A stretch of DNA of 64,000 nt, from contig NZ_CP070979.1 of the NCBI RefSeq assembly GCF_018417535.1, positions 1,116,001 through 1,180,000 of the forward strand, written 5' to 3'. The translations under genes were made by a program, and so were the position numbers. Of this stretch, positions 38,721 to 47,997 are shown piece after piece; the stretch's first letter is position 1, and every line of letters starts with the position of its first letter. The notes under the pieces are model-generated. The model was not told where the DNA came from. It saw nothing but the letters and a program-made list of their open reading frames with translations, and ran no database searches. This DNA is from Burkholderia pyrrocinia (GTDB lineage: Bacteria; Pseudomonadota; Gammaproteobacteria; Burkholderiales; Burkholderiaceae).

Positions 38721-40259
38721 ATGAAGTTGTCCACGAAACTGCTGATGCTCGTCGCAGCCGCGCTGCTCGGCGTCGTATTGCTTGCCGCGATGTCGCTGCA
38801 GACGCTGCGCGGCGCGCTGATCGACAGCCGTCGCGAAGAGATCGTCATTCTTTTGACGAAGGCCGAACATCTGGTCAATTCGTACCGCGCGTTGCAGGCG
38901 AGCGGTACGCTCACCGCGGATCAGGCCCAGCAGCAGGCAAAAGCCGCGCTGTCGGCGCTCAACGCGGATACGAAAAGCTACTACTGGGTCACGACTGCCG
39001 ACGGCGTCAACCTGGTTCACCCGAACGCGAAGTTCGTCGGCACGCGGGCCAAGGGCAACCGCACGACCGGCGGCCTGACCGATAGCGAGGCTTATCGCGC
39101 CGGGATGGCGCAGGCGCATTTCGCGCTCGTCGACGTGCTGGTCAAGCGCAGCCCCGACGCGGATGCGGAGCCGAAACTCCAGGGCGTGGTCGCCATTCCG
39201 GAGTGGGACTGGTGGATCGGCACGGGATTCTTTTATGACGATATCGACGCGGCCTTCACGCGGCTCGAGATGGTACTGGGCGCCATTGCGCTCGTCATCG
39301 CCGCGACGCTGGCAGCAATCGCGTGGGGCGTCCTGCGCAGCGTCAGGCGCACGCTGGGCGGCGAGCCGGCGCACGCGACGCACATCGCGGCACGCATCGC
39401 CGCCGGCGAACTGGACGTCGAGTTCGATGCGGCAAAGGCGGCGCCGGGCAGCCTGCTCGCGGCGCTCGGCGAAATGAAGGCGCGACTGACCGAGACGATC
39501 GCCGAAATCCAGACCACGTCCCACTCGATTGCCGTCGGCACCGGCGAGATCGCGCAAGGCAATCTGGACCTGTCGCAACGCACGGAGGAACAGGCCGCGT
39601 CGCTGCAGGAAACGGCCGCCAGCATGGAACAGATCACGTCGACGGTCAGATAGAATGCCGAGAATGCGCGTCAGGCCAATGTGCTCGTCACCACGGCCAA
39701 GGAGGCGACCGAACTCGGCGGTGCCGCCGTGCAGGAGGTCGTCGAAACGATGCGGCAGATTTCGGACGAGTCGGTGCGGATCGCCGACATTACCGTCGTG
39801 ATCGAAAGCATCGCGTTCCAGACGAACATTCTTGCGCTCAACGCAGCGGTCGAAGCGGCGCGAGCCGGCGAGGAAGGGCGCGGGTTCGCGGTCGTGGCTT
39901 CGGAGGTCCGCTCGCTTGCCCAGCGCAGCGCCGCGGCGGCGAAGGACATCAAGGGGCTGATCGAGGTGTCGGTCGGGAAGGTCGGCAGTGGCAGCCGGCT
40001 CGTCGAGGCGGCGGGGGCGCGCATGACGGAGATCGTCCGGTCGATCGACCGGGTTGCCGACATCATGGGCGAGATCTCCACGGCCTCGGCCGAGCAAACT
40101 ACCGGCATCGAACAGGTCGGCAAGGCGGTGGCGCAAATGGACGAAGTCACTCAGCAGAACGCCGCGCTCGTGGAGCAGGCCGCCGCGGCGGCTTCCTCGC
40201 TGGATGAACAGGCGGCACGGTTGCGGTCCGCGGTGGCGGTGTTCCGGCTGGCCAACTGA
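38721..40259 (+). pseudogene. Methyl-accepting chemotaxis protein interrupted by one TAG codon
   Basis: The reading frame from 38721 to 40259 encodes a whole chemoreceptor: TM1 (residues 7-27), an sCache-type ligand domain (about 30-185, with YYWVTTADGVNLVHP and WDWWIGTGFFYDDID), TM2 (about 190-212), HAMP, and the signalling hairpin [20 protein letters not shown]. It is broken by TAG at 39651-39653 (codon 311), in [13 protein letters not shown], where homologues have Gln; this is a CAG-to-TAG change. The remaining fragments would be a 310-residue membrane piece and a separate signalling domain. No CheR pentapeptide at the C-terminus. Confidence 0.85.
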
Positions 40260-40467
40260 ACTGCCGACCCGGGCGAGAAACCGGGCGCGGCGCGCGTGGG
40301 CGATGAACCCGGCATGTTCATGGGGTTCGCGATGGTTTGATCGCCGCCTTCGATAAGGAGGCATGCCGCGCTCACGCGTGCGCTCGGTGCCGAACCGACC
40401 GACTTCGCCGAGACGTTGCCTGCGCGGCCAGCCCGCCGTCTCGGGAAAGCCTGCGGGTGCGCTTGCG

Positions 40468-40810
40468 TCAGACGATCGCGTACACCTTGCGCATCGTCTC
40501 GCACACCTGCCAAAGCCCTTCGGTGTTCGCGGCAAAGAACGGCGTGTCGCCCGCGCCGAACTCGATTGCTTCCTCGCCATCCGGCGCAAACGTGCCGGCT
40601 CCGGCGACGAAATGCATCATCTCCGTTTTTCACGCCGCGCCGGTAAGTGCCCGGCGTGCATTCGAACACGCCGGTGTCGAACACCTCGCTGCCCGGAATG
40701 ACCACCTGACGGTCCGACACGCGGGCGGGCCCGGTGCCGCGCAATCCGGCGGTGCCCCGGTCTTCGGGCAAGCCGGTGTCGACGGAGCGGGAGATCTTCT
40801 GAACTTTCAT
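40468..40810 (-). pseudogene. Cupin-domain protein broken by a 1-base insertion
   Basis: From the ATG at 40810 the frame reads MKVQKISRSVDTGLPEDR to GTYRRGVKNG. The next frame continues EMMHFVAGAGTFAPDGEEA, GAGDTPFFAANTEGLWQV and ends at 40468. Together they form one small DUF861/EutQ-like cupin. The interval is 343 bp, one more than a multiple of three, so a single extra base near 40630 explains the break. It lies divergent to the ABC importer at 41304. A sequencing error is possible. Confidence 0.65.
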
Positions 40811-40949
40811 GCGTGGGTATTCTCGCGGTGCCGGGAAAAACGTCCCGACGCAGCGGCTGCGAGGGCGGCTCACTGTCGCGCGCGCGCGGCTGGCGACCGG
40901 GACATTTCGCTCGTTTCGACCCACGCCGGCCCCCGAGCGCGCAATCGAC

Positions 40950-41020
40950 GCAAAACATGCGGTTTGGGGCCCTCGAACGCGTTTCGGATGCCGAACGGGC
41001 AATTTTGTCGGTGCAATCTG
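40950..41020 (+). promoter_or_regulatory. Regulatory element copy 1 (AAAAC...TTTTG-CGGTGC)
   Basis: CGCAAAAC at 40950 and GGGCAATTTTGTCGGTGC at about 40998-41015 match the blocks of the three other copies, with AAAAC-to-TTTT spacing of 51 bp. The terminal TTAAATG block is absent. It lies in the 493-bp divergent region between the broken cupin and the ABC operon (40811-41303), which holds no gene. Weaker than the other three copies. Confidence 0.4.
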
Positions 41021-41125
41021 CGGTGGCCGTCGCTTTACGATTCTCCTCGTCGCGCATGTCGCCGGGGCGACGGGAAGACAACGCAGCACACGCGGGCACG
41101 CAGCAATTCATGCTGCGCGGACGGC

Positions 41126-41197
41126 CCAAAACGGTCGAATCGTGTCGTGCAGGCGCCCCGAATCGCGACAACCGCCATTTTGGCGGTGCTTAAATGA
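41126..41197 (+). promoter_or_regulatory. Regulatory element copy 2, upstream of dipeptide-type ABC operon
   Basis: Blocks: CCAAAACGGTCGA (41126), GACAACCGCCATTTTGG (41168) and CGGTGCTTAAATGA. AAAAC-to-TTTT spacing is 50 bp. The TTAAAT hexamer could be a -10 with a poor -35, as expected for an activator-dependent promoter. It ends about 105 bp before the binding-protein ATG. The regulator is unproven; the short AraC proteins at 47258 and 60106 are candidates. Confidence 0.55.
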
Positions 41198-41303
41198 ACT
41201 CAATGCGTACGACGTTGCGCTCGCTACCAGCAGGCGGCCGCGGCGGGAATCACGAACCACGCTGGACCCCAGGACCCACTTTCCACAGTCAGGAGCAGTT
41301 CGG

Positions 41304-42890
41304 ATGAGCGACGATATCGACAACGGCGGAGATCACCGCGGCTTCACGCGCCGCGACATGATGCGGATCATGGCGGCGGGCGGCATGATGGCCACCGGCG
41401 CCGGCGGACTGCTGATGAGGACGCAGCCGGCGTTCGCCGCACCCGCGCCGAAGCGCGGCGGCAAGATCCGCGTGGCCAACGAATCAAGCTCGACGGCCGA
41501 TACGCTCGACCCGGCCAAGGGCTCGACGGGCGCCGACTACATCCGCTTCTTCATGTTCTACAGCGGCCTCACGCAGCTCGATGCGAGCCTGGCGCCGCAG
41601 ATGAATCTCGCCGAGTCGCTGCAGACGACCGACGCGAAGACCTGGATCATCAAGCTGCGCAAGGGCGTCACGTTCCACGACGGGAAACCGGTCGGGCCGG
41701 CCGATGTCGTGTTCTCGCTGATGCGCCACAAGAGCGCGGCGACCGCATCGAAGGTCAAGCCGCTCGCCGACCAGTTCGCCGACGCGAAGGCGACCGGCCC
41801 GGACGAAGTCACGCTGACGCTCACGAGCGCGAACGCCGACCTGCCGGTGATCCTCGCGACGCCGCAACTCGTGATCGTCAAGGACGGCACGACCGACTTC
41901 ACGACCGGCATCGGCTGCGGCCCGTACAAGCTGAAGGCGTTCAAGCCGGGCGTATCGACGGTCGGCGTGCGCAACGACAGCTACTTCAAGCCGGGGATGC
42001 CGTATCTCGACGAGATCGAGCTGATCGGCATCAGCGACAGCGCCGCGCGCCTGAACGCGCTGCTGTCCGGCGACGTGCACCTGGTCAACGCGATCGATCC
42101 GCGCTCGACGCAGCGCGTCGCGTCGACGCCCGGCTATGCGCTGAAGGAAACCAAGTCGGGGCTCTATACCGACCTCATCATGCGCAGCGAAAGCCCGCTG
42201 ACCGCGAACCCCGATTTCGTCGAAGGGATGAAGTACCTGTTCGATCGCGAGCAGATCCGTTCGGCGGTGTTTCGCGGCTACGCGGTGATCGGCAATGACC
42301 AGCCGATTCCGCCGGGCCATCGCTACTTCAATGCGTCGTTGCCGCAACGGTCGTACGACCCGGACAAGGCCAAGTTTCTGTTCCGGAAGGCGGGCGCGCT
42401 CGGCGTCGCGCTGCCGCCGGTCTATGCGACGTCCGACGCGAACGGGTCGATCGAAATGGCCGTGCTGCTGCAGCAGGCCGGCCAGAAGATCGGGCTGAAC
42501 CTGCAGGTGAACCGCGTGTCGCCCGACGGCTACTGGTCGAACCACTGGATGAAGCACCCGCTCGGCTTCGGCAACATCAACCCGCGTTCGAGCGCCGACG
42601 TGCTGTTCACGCAGTTCTTCAAGTCGGACGCACCGTGGAACGAGTCGGGCTGGAAGAACGCGAAGTTCGACCAGTTGCTGCTCGCCGCGCGTTCGGAGAC
42701 CGACGATGCGAAGCGCAAGCAGATGTACGGCGAAATGCAGGCGATCGTCGCGCAGCAGGGCAGGGTCGGCATCCCCGCATTCATCAGTTTCCTCGACGGG
42801 TACGACAAGCGGCTCGCGGGCCTCGGCTCGATTCCGACCGGCCCGATGATGGGCGGCATGTTCGCCGAACACGTATGGTGGAACGCCTGA
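41304..42890 (+). CDS. Dipeptide-type ABC substrate-binding protein, Tat-exported
   Basis: 528 residues. The N-terminus carries a twin-arginine signal (FTRRDMMRIMAAGGMMATGA, cleavage near AFAAP). SBP family 5 features: ANESSSTADTLDPAKGSTGAD, KLRKGVTFHDGKPVGPADV and YDPDKAKFLFRKAG. It feeds the permeases and ATPase downstream. The ligand is likely a peptide, opine or N-substituted amino acid, judged from the oxidases that follow. The 493 bp before it carries two copies of the shared regulatory element. Confidence 0.93.
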   Translation: MSDDIDNGGDHRGFTRRDMMRIMAAGGMMATGAGGLLMRTQPAFAAPAPKRGGKIRVANESSSTADTLDPAKGSTGADYIRFFMFYSGLTQLDASLAPQMNLAESLQTTDAKTWIIKLRKGVTFHDGKPVGPADVVFSLMRHKSAATASKVKPLADQFADAKATGPDEVTLTLTSANADLPVILATPQLVIVKDGTTDFTTGIGCGPYKLKAFKPGVSTVGVRNDSYFKPGMPYLDEIELIGISDSAARLNALLSGDVHLVNAIDPRSTQRVASTPGYALKETKSGLYTDLIMRSESPLTANPDFVEGMKYLFDREQIRSAVFRGYAVIGNDQPIPPGHRYFNASLPQRSYDPDKAKFLFRKAGALGVALPPVYATSDANGSIEMAVLLQQAGQKIGLNLQVNRVSPDGYWSNHWMKHPLGFGNINPRSSADVLFTQFFKSDAPWNESGWKNAKFDQLLLAARSETDDAKRKQMYGEMQAIVAQQGRVGIPAFISFLDGYDKRLAGLGSIPTGPMMGGMFAEHVWWNA

Positions 42891-42969
42891 CGCCGTCGCC
42901 TGCCGCCGCCGCGCGGCCGGTGCGGACCACCGCCCCGACCGCGCGCGGCCTTTCCGGGAGTGCCGCTTC

Positions 42970-43923
42970 ATGAACCGAATCCTCATCGGGCTGATCGGCC
43001 GGCGCATCGCGGTCACCGCGCTGACGCTGCTGATCGTGTCCGCGATCATCTTCACGATCACGAACCTGCTGCCGGGCGATGCCGCGCAGGCCGCGCTCGG
43101 CCAGTCGGCGACGCCGGAAACGATCGCCGCGCTGCGCCAGCAGTTCGGCCTCGACATGCCGGCGCACGTGCGCTACGTGCACTGGCTCACCGGGTTGCTG
43201 CACGGCGATTTCGGCCGCTCGCTGTCCGGCGACATGCCGGTGTCGGACATGATCGGCGGGCGCCTGCCGAAGTCGCTCGCGCTCGCGGCGATCACGACCG
43301 CCGTATCGGTGCCGATCGCGCTGCTGCTCGGGATACTCGCGGCGGTCAAGCGCGAGTCGGTGGTCGATCGCGTGATCAGTCTCGGCACGCTGTCGCTCGT
43401 CGCGACGCCGGAATTCCTGATCGCAACGGTCGCCGTGCTCGTGCTGGCCGTGAAGCTGCACTGGCTCTCCGCGCTGTCGTACAGCGGCCCGATCGAAAGC
43501 GTCCACGATTTTCTGCGCGCGTATGCGATGCCGGTGCTCACGCTGTGCGCGGTCGTGATCGCGCAGATGGCACGGATGACGCGCGCCGCGGTGATCGAGC
43601 AACTGAGCGCGTCGTATGTCGAGATGGCCGTGCTCAAGGGCGCGAGCCCGGCGCGCGTCGTGCTGCGCCATGCGCTGCCGAACGCGATCGGGCCGATCGC
43701 CAATGCGGTCGCACTGAGCCTGTCGTATCTGCTCGGCGGCGTGATCGTCGTCGAGACGATCTTCAACTATCCGGGCCTCGCCAGCCTGATGGTCGATGCG
43801 GTCGGCAACCGCGACTTCCCGCTGGTCCAGGCGTGCACGCTGATCTTCTGCGTCGCGTACCTGACGCTCGTGCTGTTCGCCGACCTGTGTTCGATCGTGT
43901 CGAACCCGCGACTGCGGACCTGA
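42970..43923 (+). CDS. Dipeptide-type ABC transporter permease (DppB-like)
   Basis: 317 residues, about six helices. DppB hallmarks: FTITNLLPGDAAQAALGQ, LLHGDFGRSL and the coupling loop VLKGASPARVVLRHALPNAI. GGGAG is 10 nt before the ATG. The gene is 79 bp after the binding protein and 30 bp before its DppC-like partner. Confidence 0.93.
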   Translation: MNRILIGLIGRRIAVTALTLLIVSAIIFTITNLLPGDAAQAALGQSATPETIAALRQQFGLDMPAHVRYVHWLTGLLHGDFGRSLSGDMPVSDMIGGRLPKSLALAAITTAVSVPIALLLGILAAVKRESVVDRVISLGTLSLVATPEFLIATVAVLVLAVKLHWLSALSYSGPIESVHDFLRAYAMPVLTLCAVVIAQMARMTRAAVIEQLSASYVEMAVLKGASPARVVLRHALPNAIGPIANAVALSLSYLLGGVIVVETIFNYPGLASLMVDAVGNRDFPLVQACTLIFCVAYLTLVLFADLCSIVSNPRLRT

Positions 43924-43953
43924 GCGCCCCGTCCTCCTTTCGAGATACCGCCC

Positions 43954-44910
43954 ATGCATCCGACCGAACCCGTACAACGCAGCAGCGCGCTGCCGCCGTC
44001 CGGCGAACCGCGCCCGCCGTGGGGCGGCACGCCGCCTGCCGCGCCCGCCCCCGAGCAGCCGCGCAAGCGCCGCACGGCACGCATGAAGCTGACGGCCGGC
44101 GGCCGTGTCGGCCTGTCGATGGTCGGCCTGATGCTGTTCGTCGCGGTGTTCGGGCCGCTGCTCGCGCCGCACGACGTCGGCGCGATCGTCACGCCGGACG
44201 TGTTCGCGTCGTTCAGCGCGAAGCTGCCGTTCGGCTCCGACTTCCTCGGCCGCGACATGCTGAGCCGGATCCTGTACGGCACGCGGCTGACCGTGCTGCT
44301 CGCGCTGGCCGCGGTGCTGCTCGCCGCGTTGACCGGCACGACGCTCGGGCTGCTCGCGACGGTGTCGGGCCGCGCGGTCGACGAGACGATGAGCCGGCTG
44401 CTCGACGCGCTCACGTCGATTCCGTCGAAGATGTTCGCGCTGATGTTCGTCGCCGCGTTCGGCTCGTCGCTGCCGCTGCTGATCCTGACTGCCGCGGTCA
44501 GCTACATGCCGGGCTCGTACCGGATCGCGCGCGCGCTGGCCGTGAACATCAGCACGCTTGAATTCGTACAGGTTGCGCGAGCACGCGGCGAGAGCGCGCT
44601 GTACATCGCGTGCGTCGAGATGCTGCCGAACATGATCCACCCGATGCTCGCCGATACCGGGCTGCGCTTCACGTTCGTCGTGCTGCTGCTGAGCGGCCTG
44701 AGCTTTCTCGGGCTCGGCGTGCAGCCGCCGTACGCGGACCTCGGCTCGCTCGTGCGCGAGAACATCGCGAGCCTCGGCGACGGCTCGGCCGTCGCGATCA
44801 TGCCCGCGGTCGCGATTGCGATCCTGACGGTGGGCGTCAACCTGTTGATCGACGGCCTGCCGCATCGCGGCCGCCGCAAGGGCGCGGCCGCTGCCGCGGG
44901 AGAGCACTGA
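43954..44910 (+). CDS. Dipeptide-type ABC transporter permease (DppC-like)
   Basis: 318 residues. The first 45 residues are a Pro-rich cytoplasmic extension. The DppC region reads GSDFLGRDMLSRILYG, and the coupling motif is ARGESALYIACVEMLPNM. Its stop overlaps the ATPase start (ATGA at 44907-44910), giving tight coupling. Confidence 0.93.
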   Translation: MHPTEPVQRSSALPPSGEPRPPWGGTPPAAPAPEQPRKRRTARMKLTAGGRVGLSMVGLMLFVAVFGPLLAPHDVGAIVTPDVFASFSAKLPFGSDFLGRDMLSRILYGTRLTVLLALAAVLLAALTGTTLGLLATVSGRAVDETMSRLLDALTSIPSKMFALMFVAAFGSSLPLLILTAAVSYMPGSYRIARALAVNISTLEFVQVARARGESALYIACVEMLPNMIHPMLADTGLRFTFVVLLLSGLSFLGLGVQPPYADLGSLVRENIASLGDGSAVAIMPAVAIAILTVGVNLLIDGLPHRGRRKGAAAAAGEH

Positions 44911-46781
44911 TGCGACATGAATCGACTCCGCTCGTCGAGGTCAGCGGGCTGCGTGTCGTCGGCGGCCGCCCGGGCGGTGCGGAGACGACGATCGTCCATG
45001 GCGTCGACTTCGAGATCCGGCGCGGCGAGGTGCTCGCGCTGATCGGCGAGTCCGGCTCCGGCAAGACGACGATCGCGCTGGCACTGATGGGCCATGCACG
45101 CGCCGGCTGCCGGATCGCGGGCGGCTCGGTGAAGCTCGCCGGCACCGACGTATGCGCGCTGTCCGCGCCGGCGCTGACCGCGCTGCGCGGCCGCAAGGTC
45201 GCCTACATCGCGCAGAGCGCGGCCGCCGCGTTCAACCCGTCGCGCACGATCCTCGACCAGGTGATCGAGAGTGCGCTGATACACCGGACGATGTCGAAGC
45301 GCGACGCGCAGGCGAAGGCGGTCGAGCTGTTCCGCGCGTTGGCGCTGCCGGAGCCGGAAACGATCGGCAAGCGCTATCCGCACCAGGTGTCGGGCGGCCA
45401 GTTGCAGCGCCTGATGGCGGCGATGGCGCTGATCACCGATCCGGAACTGGTGATTCTCGACGAGCCGACCACGGCGCTCGACGTGACCACGCAGATCGAC
45501 GTGCTGCAGGCGTTCAAGAGCGTGATCCGGCGTTATGGCATGAGCGCGGTATACGTGTCGCACGATCTCGCGGTCGTCGCGCAGATGGCCGACCGGATCG
45601 TCGTGCTGAGCGACGGCGTGATCCGCGAGGCGGGCGATACCGAACAGATCCTGCATGCGCCCACGCACCCGTACACGCAGAGCCTGATCGCGGCGGTCAC
45701 GCCGAACGGCGCCGAACGCGACGCGAAACCCGCGGCTGCCGCGCCTGCGCCGCTGCTCGACGTGCGCGGCGCGGTCGCCGGATACGGCGCCCGCACGGTG
45801 AAGGGCCTGCCCGCGAAAGTGATCCTGCACGAAGTGGACCTGCGCATCGGGCGCGGGCAGACGGTCGGCGTGATCGGCGAATCGGGCTCGGGCAAGACGA
45901 CGCTCGCGAAGGTGATCGCGGGCCTGGTGCCGGCCACCGGCGGACAGATCCTGCTCGACGGCGAGCCGCTCGCGCTCGATATCGGCAAGCGCACGAAGGA
46001 GCAGCACCGGCGCGTGCAGATCGTGTTCCAGAACGCCGATACTGCGCTCAATCCGGTGCATACCGTCGAGCGCACGCTCGCACGGCCGCTCGCGTTCTAT
46101 CACGGGGTCAAGGGCGCGCGTGCGCGGCAGCGCGTCGCGGAGCTGCTCGAGCTCGTGCGGCTGCCGCCGGCGGTCGCCGGGCGGCGCACCGGCGAGCTGT
46201 CCGGCGGGCAGAAGCAGCGCGTGAACCTCGCGCGCGCACTCGCGGCCGAGCCCGACCTGATCCTGTGCGACGAGGTGACGTCGGCGCTCGATACCGTGGT
46301 CGGCGCCGCGATCATGGACCTTTTGCGCGAACTGCAGGCGAAGCTCGGCGTGTCGTACGTGTTCATCACGCACGACATCGCGAAGGTGCGCGCGATAAGC
46401 GACGACATCGTCGTGCTGTACGCGGGCCGCCGCGTCGAGACGGGCAGTCGCGACGCGCTGTGCGCGCCGCCTTATCACCCGTACTCGCACCTGCTCGTGT
46501 CGTCGGCGCCGGAACTGCGCGCGGGCTGGCTCGACGATGCGGCCGAGCGTTGCCACCGGCCGCTGGTGCCGATCGGTGCGAGCGCGGACGATGCGCAGCT
46601 GTGCCCGTTCCTGTCGCGCTGCGCGATGCGGGTGGACGGCGTATGCAATCGGACGGCACCCGTGCTGCGCACCCTCGACAACGGCGCGCAGGTGCTGTGC
46701 CATCGCAGCGAGGACGACTTGACGCGCTTCCAGGCGGAGCCGGCGGCGGTCGTCGCGCCGGTGCAGCCGGTGCGCCAGTAG
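44910..46781 (+). CDS. Dipeptide-type ABC transporter, fused double ATPase
   Basis: 623 residues. Two ABC domains with Walker A GESGSGKT (about residues 47 and 325), signatures VSGGQLQR and LSGGQKQR, and Walker B LVILDEPTT and LILCDEVTS. Oligopeptide extensions (HPYTQSLI, HPYSHLLV) and a C-terminal Cys cluster (CPFLSRCAMRVDGVCN) are typical of DppD/DppF proteins, where the cysteines can hold a metal cluster. It is the last gene of the importer operon. Confidence 0.94.
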   Translation: MRHESTPLVEVSGLRVVGGRPGGAETTIVHGVDFEIRRGEVLALIGESGSGKTTIALALMGHARAGCRIAGGSVKLAGTDVCALSAPALTALRGRKVAYIAQSAAAAFNPSRTILDQVIESALIHRTMSKRDAQAKAVELFRALALPEPETIGKRYPHQVSGGQLQRLMAAMALITDPELVILDEPTTALDVTTQIDVLQAFKSVIRRYGMSAVYVSHDLAVVAQMADRIVVLSDGVIREAGDTEQILHAPTHPYTQSLIAAVTPNGAERDAKPAAAAPAPLLDVRGAVAGYGARTVKGLPAKVILHEVDLRIGRGQTVGVIGESGSGKTTLAKVIAGLVPATGGQILLDGEPLALDIGKRTKEQHRRVQIVFQNADTALNPVHTVERTLARPLAFYHGVKGARARQRVAELLELVRLPPAVAGRRTGELSGGQKQRVNLARALAAEPDLILCDEVTSALDTVVGAAIMDLLRELQAKLGVSYVFITHDIAKVRAISDDIVVLYAGRRVETGSRDALCAPPYHPYSHLLVSSAPELRAGWLDDAAERCHRPLVPIGASADDAQLCPFLSRCAMRVDGVCNRTAPVLRTLDNGAQVLCHRSEDDLTRFQAEPAAVVAPVQPVRQ

Positions 46782-46864
46782 TGGGCCGCACCATTCGTTC
46801 GCCGCGCTCGCGTGCGCCGGCGATCGGCTTTCCGGCTTTCCGCACACGCTGCTGCGGCAGTCGC

Positions 46865-46942
46865 GAAAAACGGTGGATTGCGCGTGCGCCGTGCGCGAAT
46901 ACGCGGCAACTGCGCTTTTTGATGGTGATTAAATGGTTTTCA
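46865..46942 (+). promoter_or_regulatory. Regulatory element copy 3, promoter of the decayed oxidase operon
   Basis: From AAAACGGTGGATT (46867) through GAATACGCGGCAACTGCGC to TTTTTGATGGTGATTAAATG. By my count 65 of 76 positions equal copy 4 at 55712 without gaps. It stands in front of a gene stub rather than a gene, so it marks a duplicated and then deleted operon. Confidence 0.65.
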
Positions 46943-46989
46943 ATGAGCGACCGCCGATCGTCGTCGCCGCAATGCTCGAGAAGGATCCG

Positions 46990-47246
46990 ATGAAACCCGA
47001 ATCGTACTGGCCGGATACTCGCCCCGCGTTTTGCGCCGGCCGTGAAGGGCCCTTCGAAGGGGGCGCCGGCGTGGTCGCGGTCTCCATGATGCGTTCGGGT
47101 TCTGCGGACATGGCTTCCGGCCCGGGCCCTGCGTCGGCGACACCATGGCGCGGTTGATCGACACCGGCGCGGCCGGCACGCCGATCAAGCCGTTCGCGAT
47201 CGCGCGCTGCGTCGCGCCGGCCACGGCCGCGCAGGCGGCCGCATGA
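46990..47246 (+). pseudogene. Operon scar: N-terminal stub of one FAD oxidase joined to C-terminal stub of another
   Basis: 46990 onward encodes MKPESYWPDTRPAFCAGREG and then GVVAV, a degraded version of the start of the FAD oxidase at 55886 (MKFESYWLDTRPDFRAGSAG). Near 47087 it changes, in another frame, to FGFCGHGF, then GDTMARLIDTGAAGTPIKPF to the stop at 47246, matching the end of the oxidase at 58943-60094. Everything between (the equivalent of about 3.9 kb in the intact copy) is gone. The stub is followed by an intact AraC gene exactly as in the full operon. Confidence 0.75.
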
Positions 47247-47257
47247 GGACGGAGAAC

Positions 47258-47713
47258 ATGATCGATCTGTTCCACGAGCCGGTCGACAGTGCGGTGCTCC
47301 GCGCTGCCGGCGTCGGGCGGGCCGTATCGCCGGCCATCGGCGACGTGCTGCGCACGATCGATGCGTCGTTCGCGCAGCCGCTGAATCTCGATACGCTCGC
47401 GGCGGTGGCCGGGTTCAGCGTGTCGCGTTTCACCGCGCGTTTTCGCAGCGAAATCGGGCTGTCGCCGCATCGGTATCTGTGTCTGGTGCGGGTTCGGCGT
47501 GCGCAGGACTTGCTGCGCGGCGGCGTGGCGCCGTCGGTCGTGGCGACCGAGGTCGGTTTCTTCGACCAGAGCCATCTGTGCCGGCATTTCCGGCGGGTGC
47601 TCGGGATGACGCCGCGCGATTACGTGAGCGCGCGCTCGGGTGGGACGCCGGGGCGAGCGCCGTCGATGCGTACGCGTGCCGAACGCCGCGACGCGTCCTG
47701 TCACGCCGTGTAG
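47258..47713 (+). CDS. Short AraC-family transcriptional regulator (DNA-binding domain only)
   Basis: 151 residues from the ATG at 47258 (GGAG 4 nt upstream; an in-frame ATG at 47243 lacks one). The protein is almost only the double helix-turn-helix of AraC/XylS: LNLDTLAAVAGFSVSRFTARF (first HTH) and SVVATEVGFFDQSHLCRHFR (second HTH), with the RYLCLVRVRRAQDLL linker. No N-terminal sensor domain. It is a close paralogue of the protein at 60106. It outlives the oxidase operon whose promoter it presumably once controlled. Confidence 0.88.
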   Translation: MIDLFHEPVDSAVLRAAGVGRAVSPAIGDVLRTIDASFAQPLNLDTLAAVAGFSVSRFTARFRSEIGLSPHRYLCLVRVRRAQDLLRGGVAPSVVATEVGFFDQSHLCRHFRRVLGMTPRDYVSARSGGTPGRAPSMRTRAERRDASCHAV

Positions 47714-47761
47714 GTGCAAGCGGGCCGGACGCGCGGCTGCGACCGGCCCGCGGCGTGGTCA

Positions 47762-47801
47762 TTAAACCGTGCTTAACGATCGCTTTTCTGGAAGTTAATC
47801 A
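47762..47801 (+). promoter_or_regulatory. Second shared element, copy upstream of the bicupin gene
   Basis: TTAAA, TTAAC, CG-TTT-CTGG and TAA-CA blocks align with 54302-54341: 26 of 41 positions agree by my count (47761-47801 against 54301-54341). TTAAC and GTTAA (47773-47777, 47794-47798) form an inverted repeat. It lies about 197 bp before the bicupin start in a 284-bp gap that has no gene. Confidence 0.45.
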
Positions 47802-47997
47802 GTCGGGAAGACCTGCGCCGCATGATTGCAGGCACGACCCACCAGTCGCGCGCTTGAATTATTTCGCAACGAGTACGCTTTATCGAACAGATCAATAGTC
47901 CTGACAGTTAGCGGAAAACGAAGTCGCGCGAACATCGATTTCCGGTACCGCCCGAGGACATTTCAACACGATCGTCGCGCAATGCGCAGGAGCAGAA

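Noticed and set aside
42784..44907. 707-codon minus-strand frame opposite the DppBC-like permeases
   Set aside because: His/Arg/Gln-rich shadow frame with no motif, opposite well-supported permeases.
46933..47157. 74-codon frame that could be called a small protein
   Set aside because: Its middle is a degraded oxidase N-terminus and its end reads through another gene's C-terminus in the wrong frame; it is part of the operon scar.
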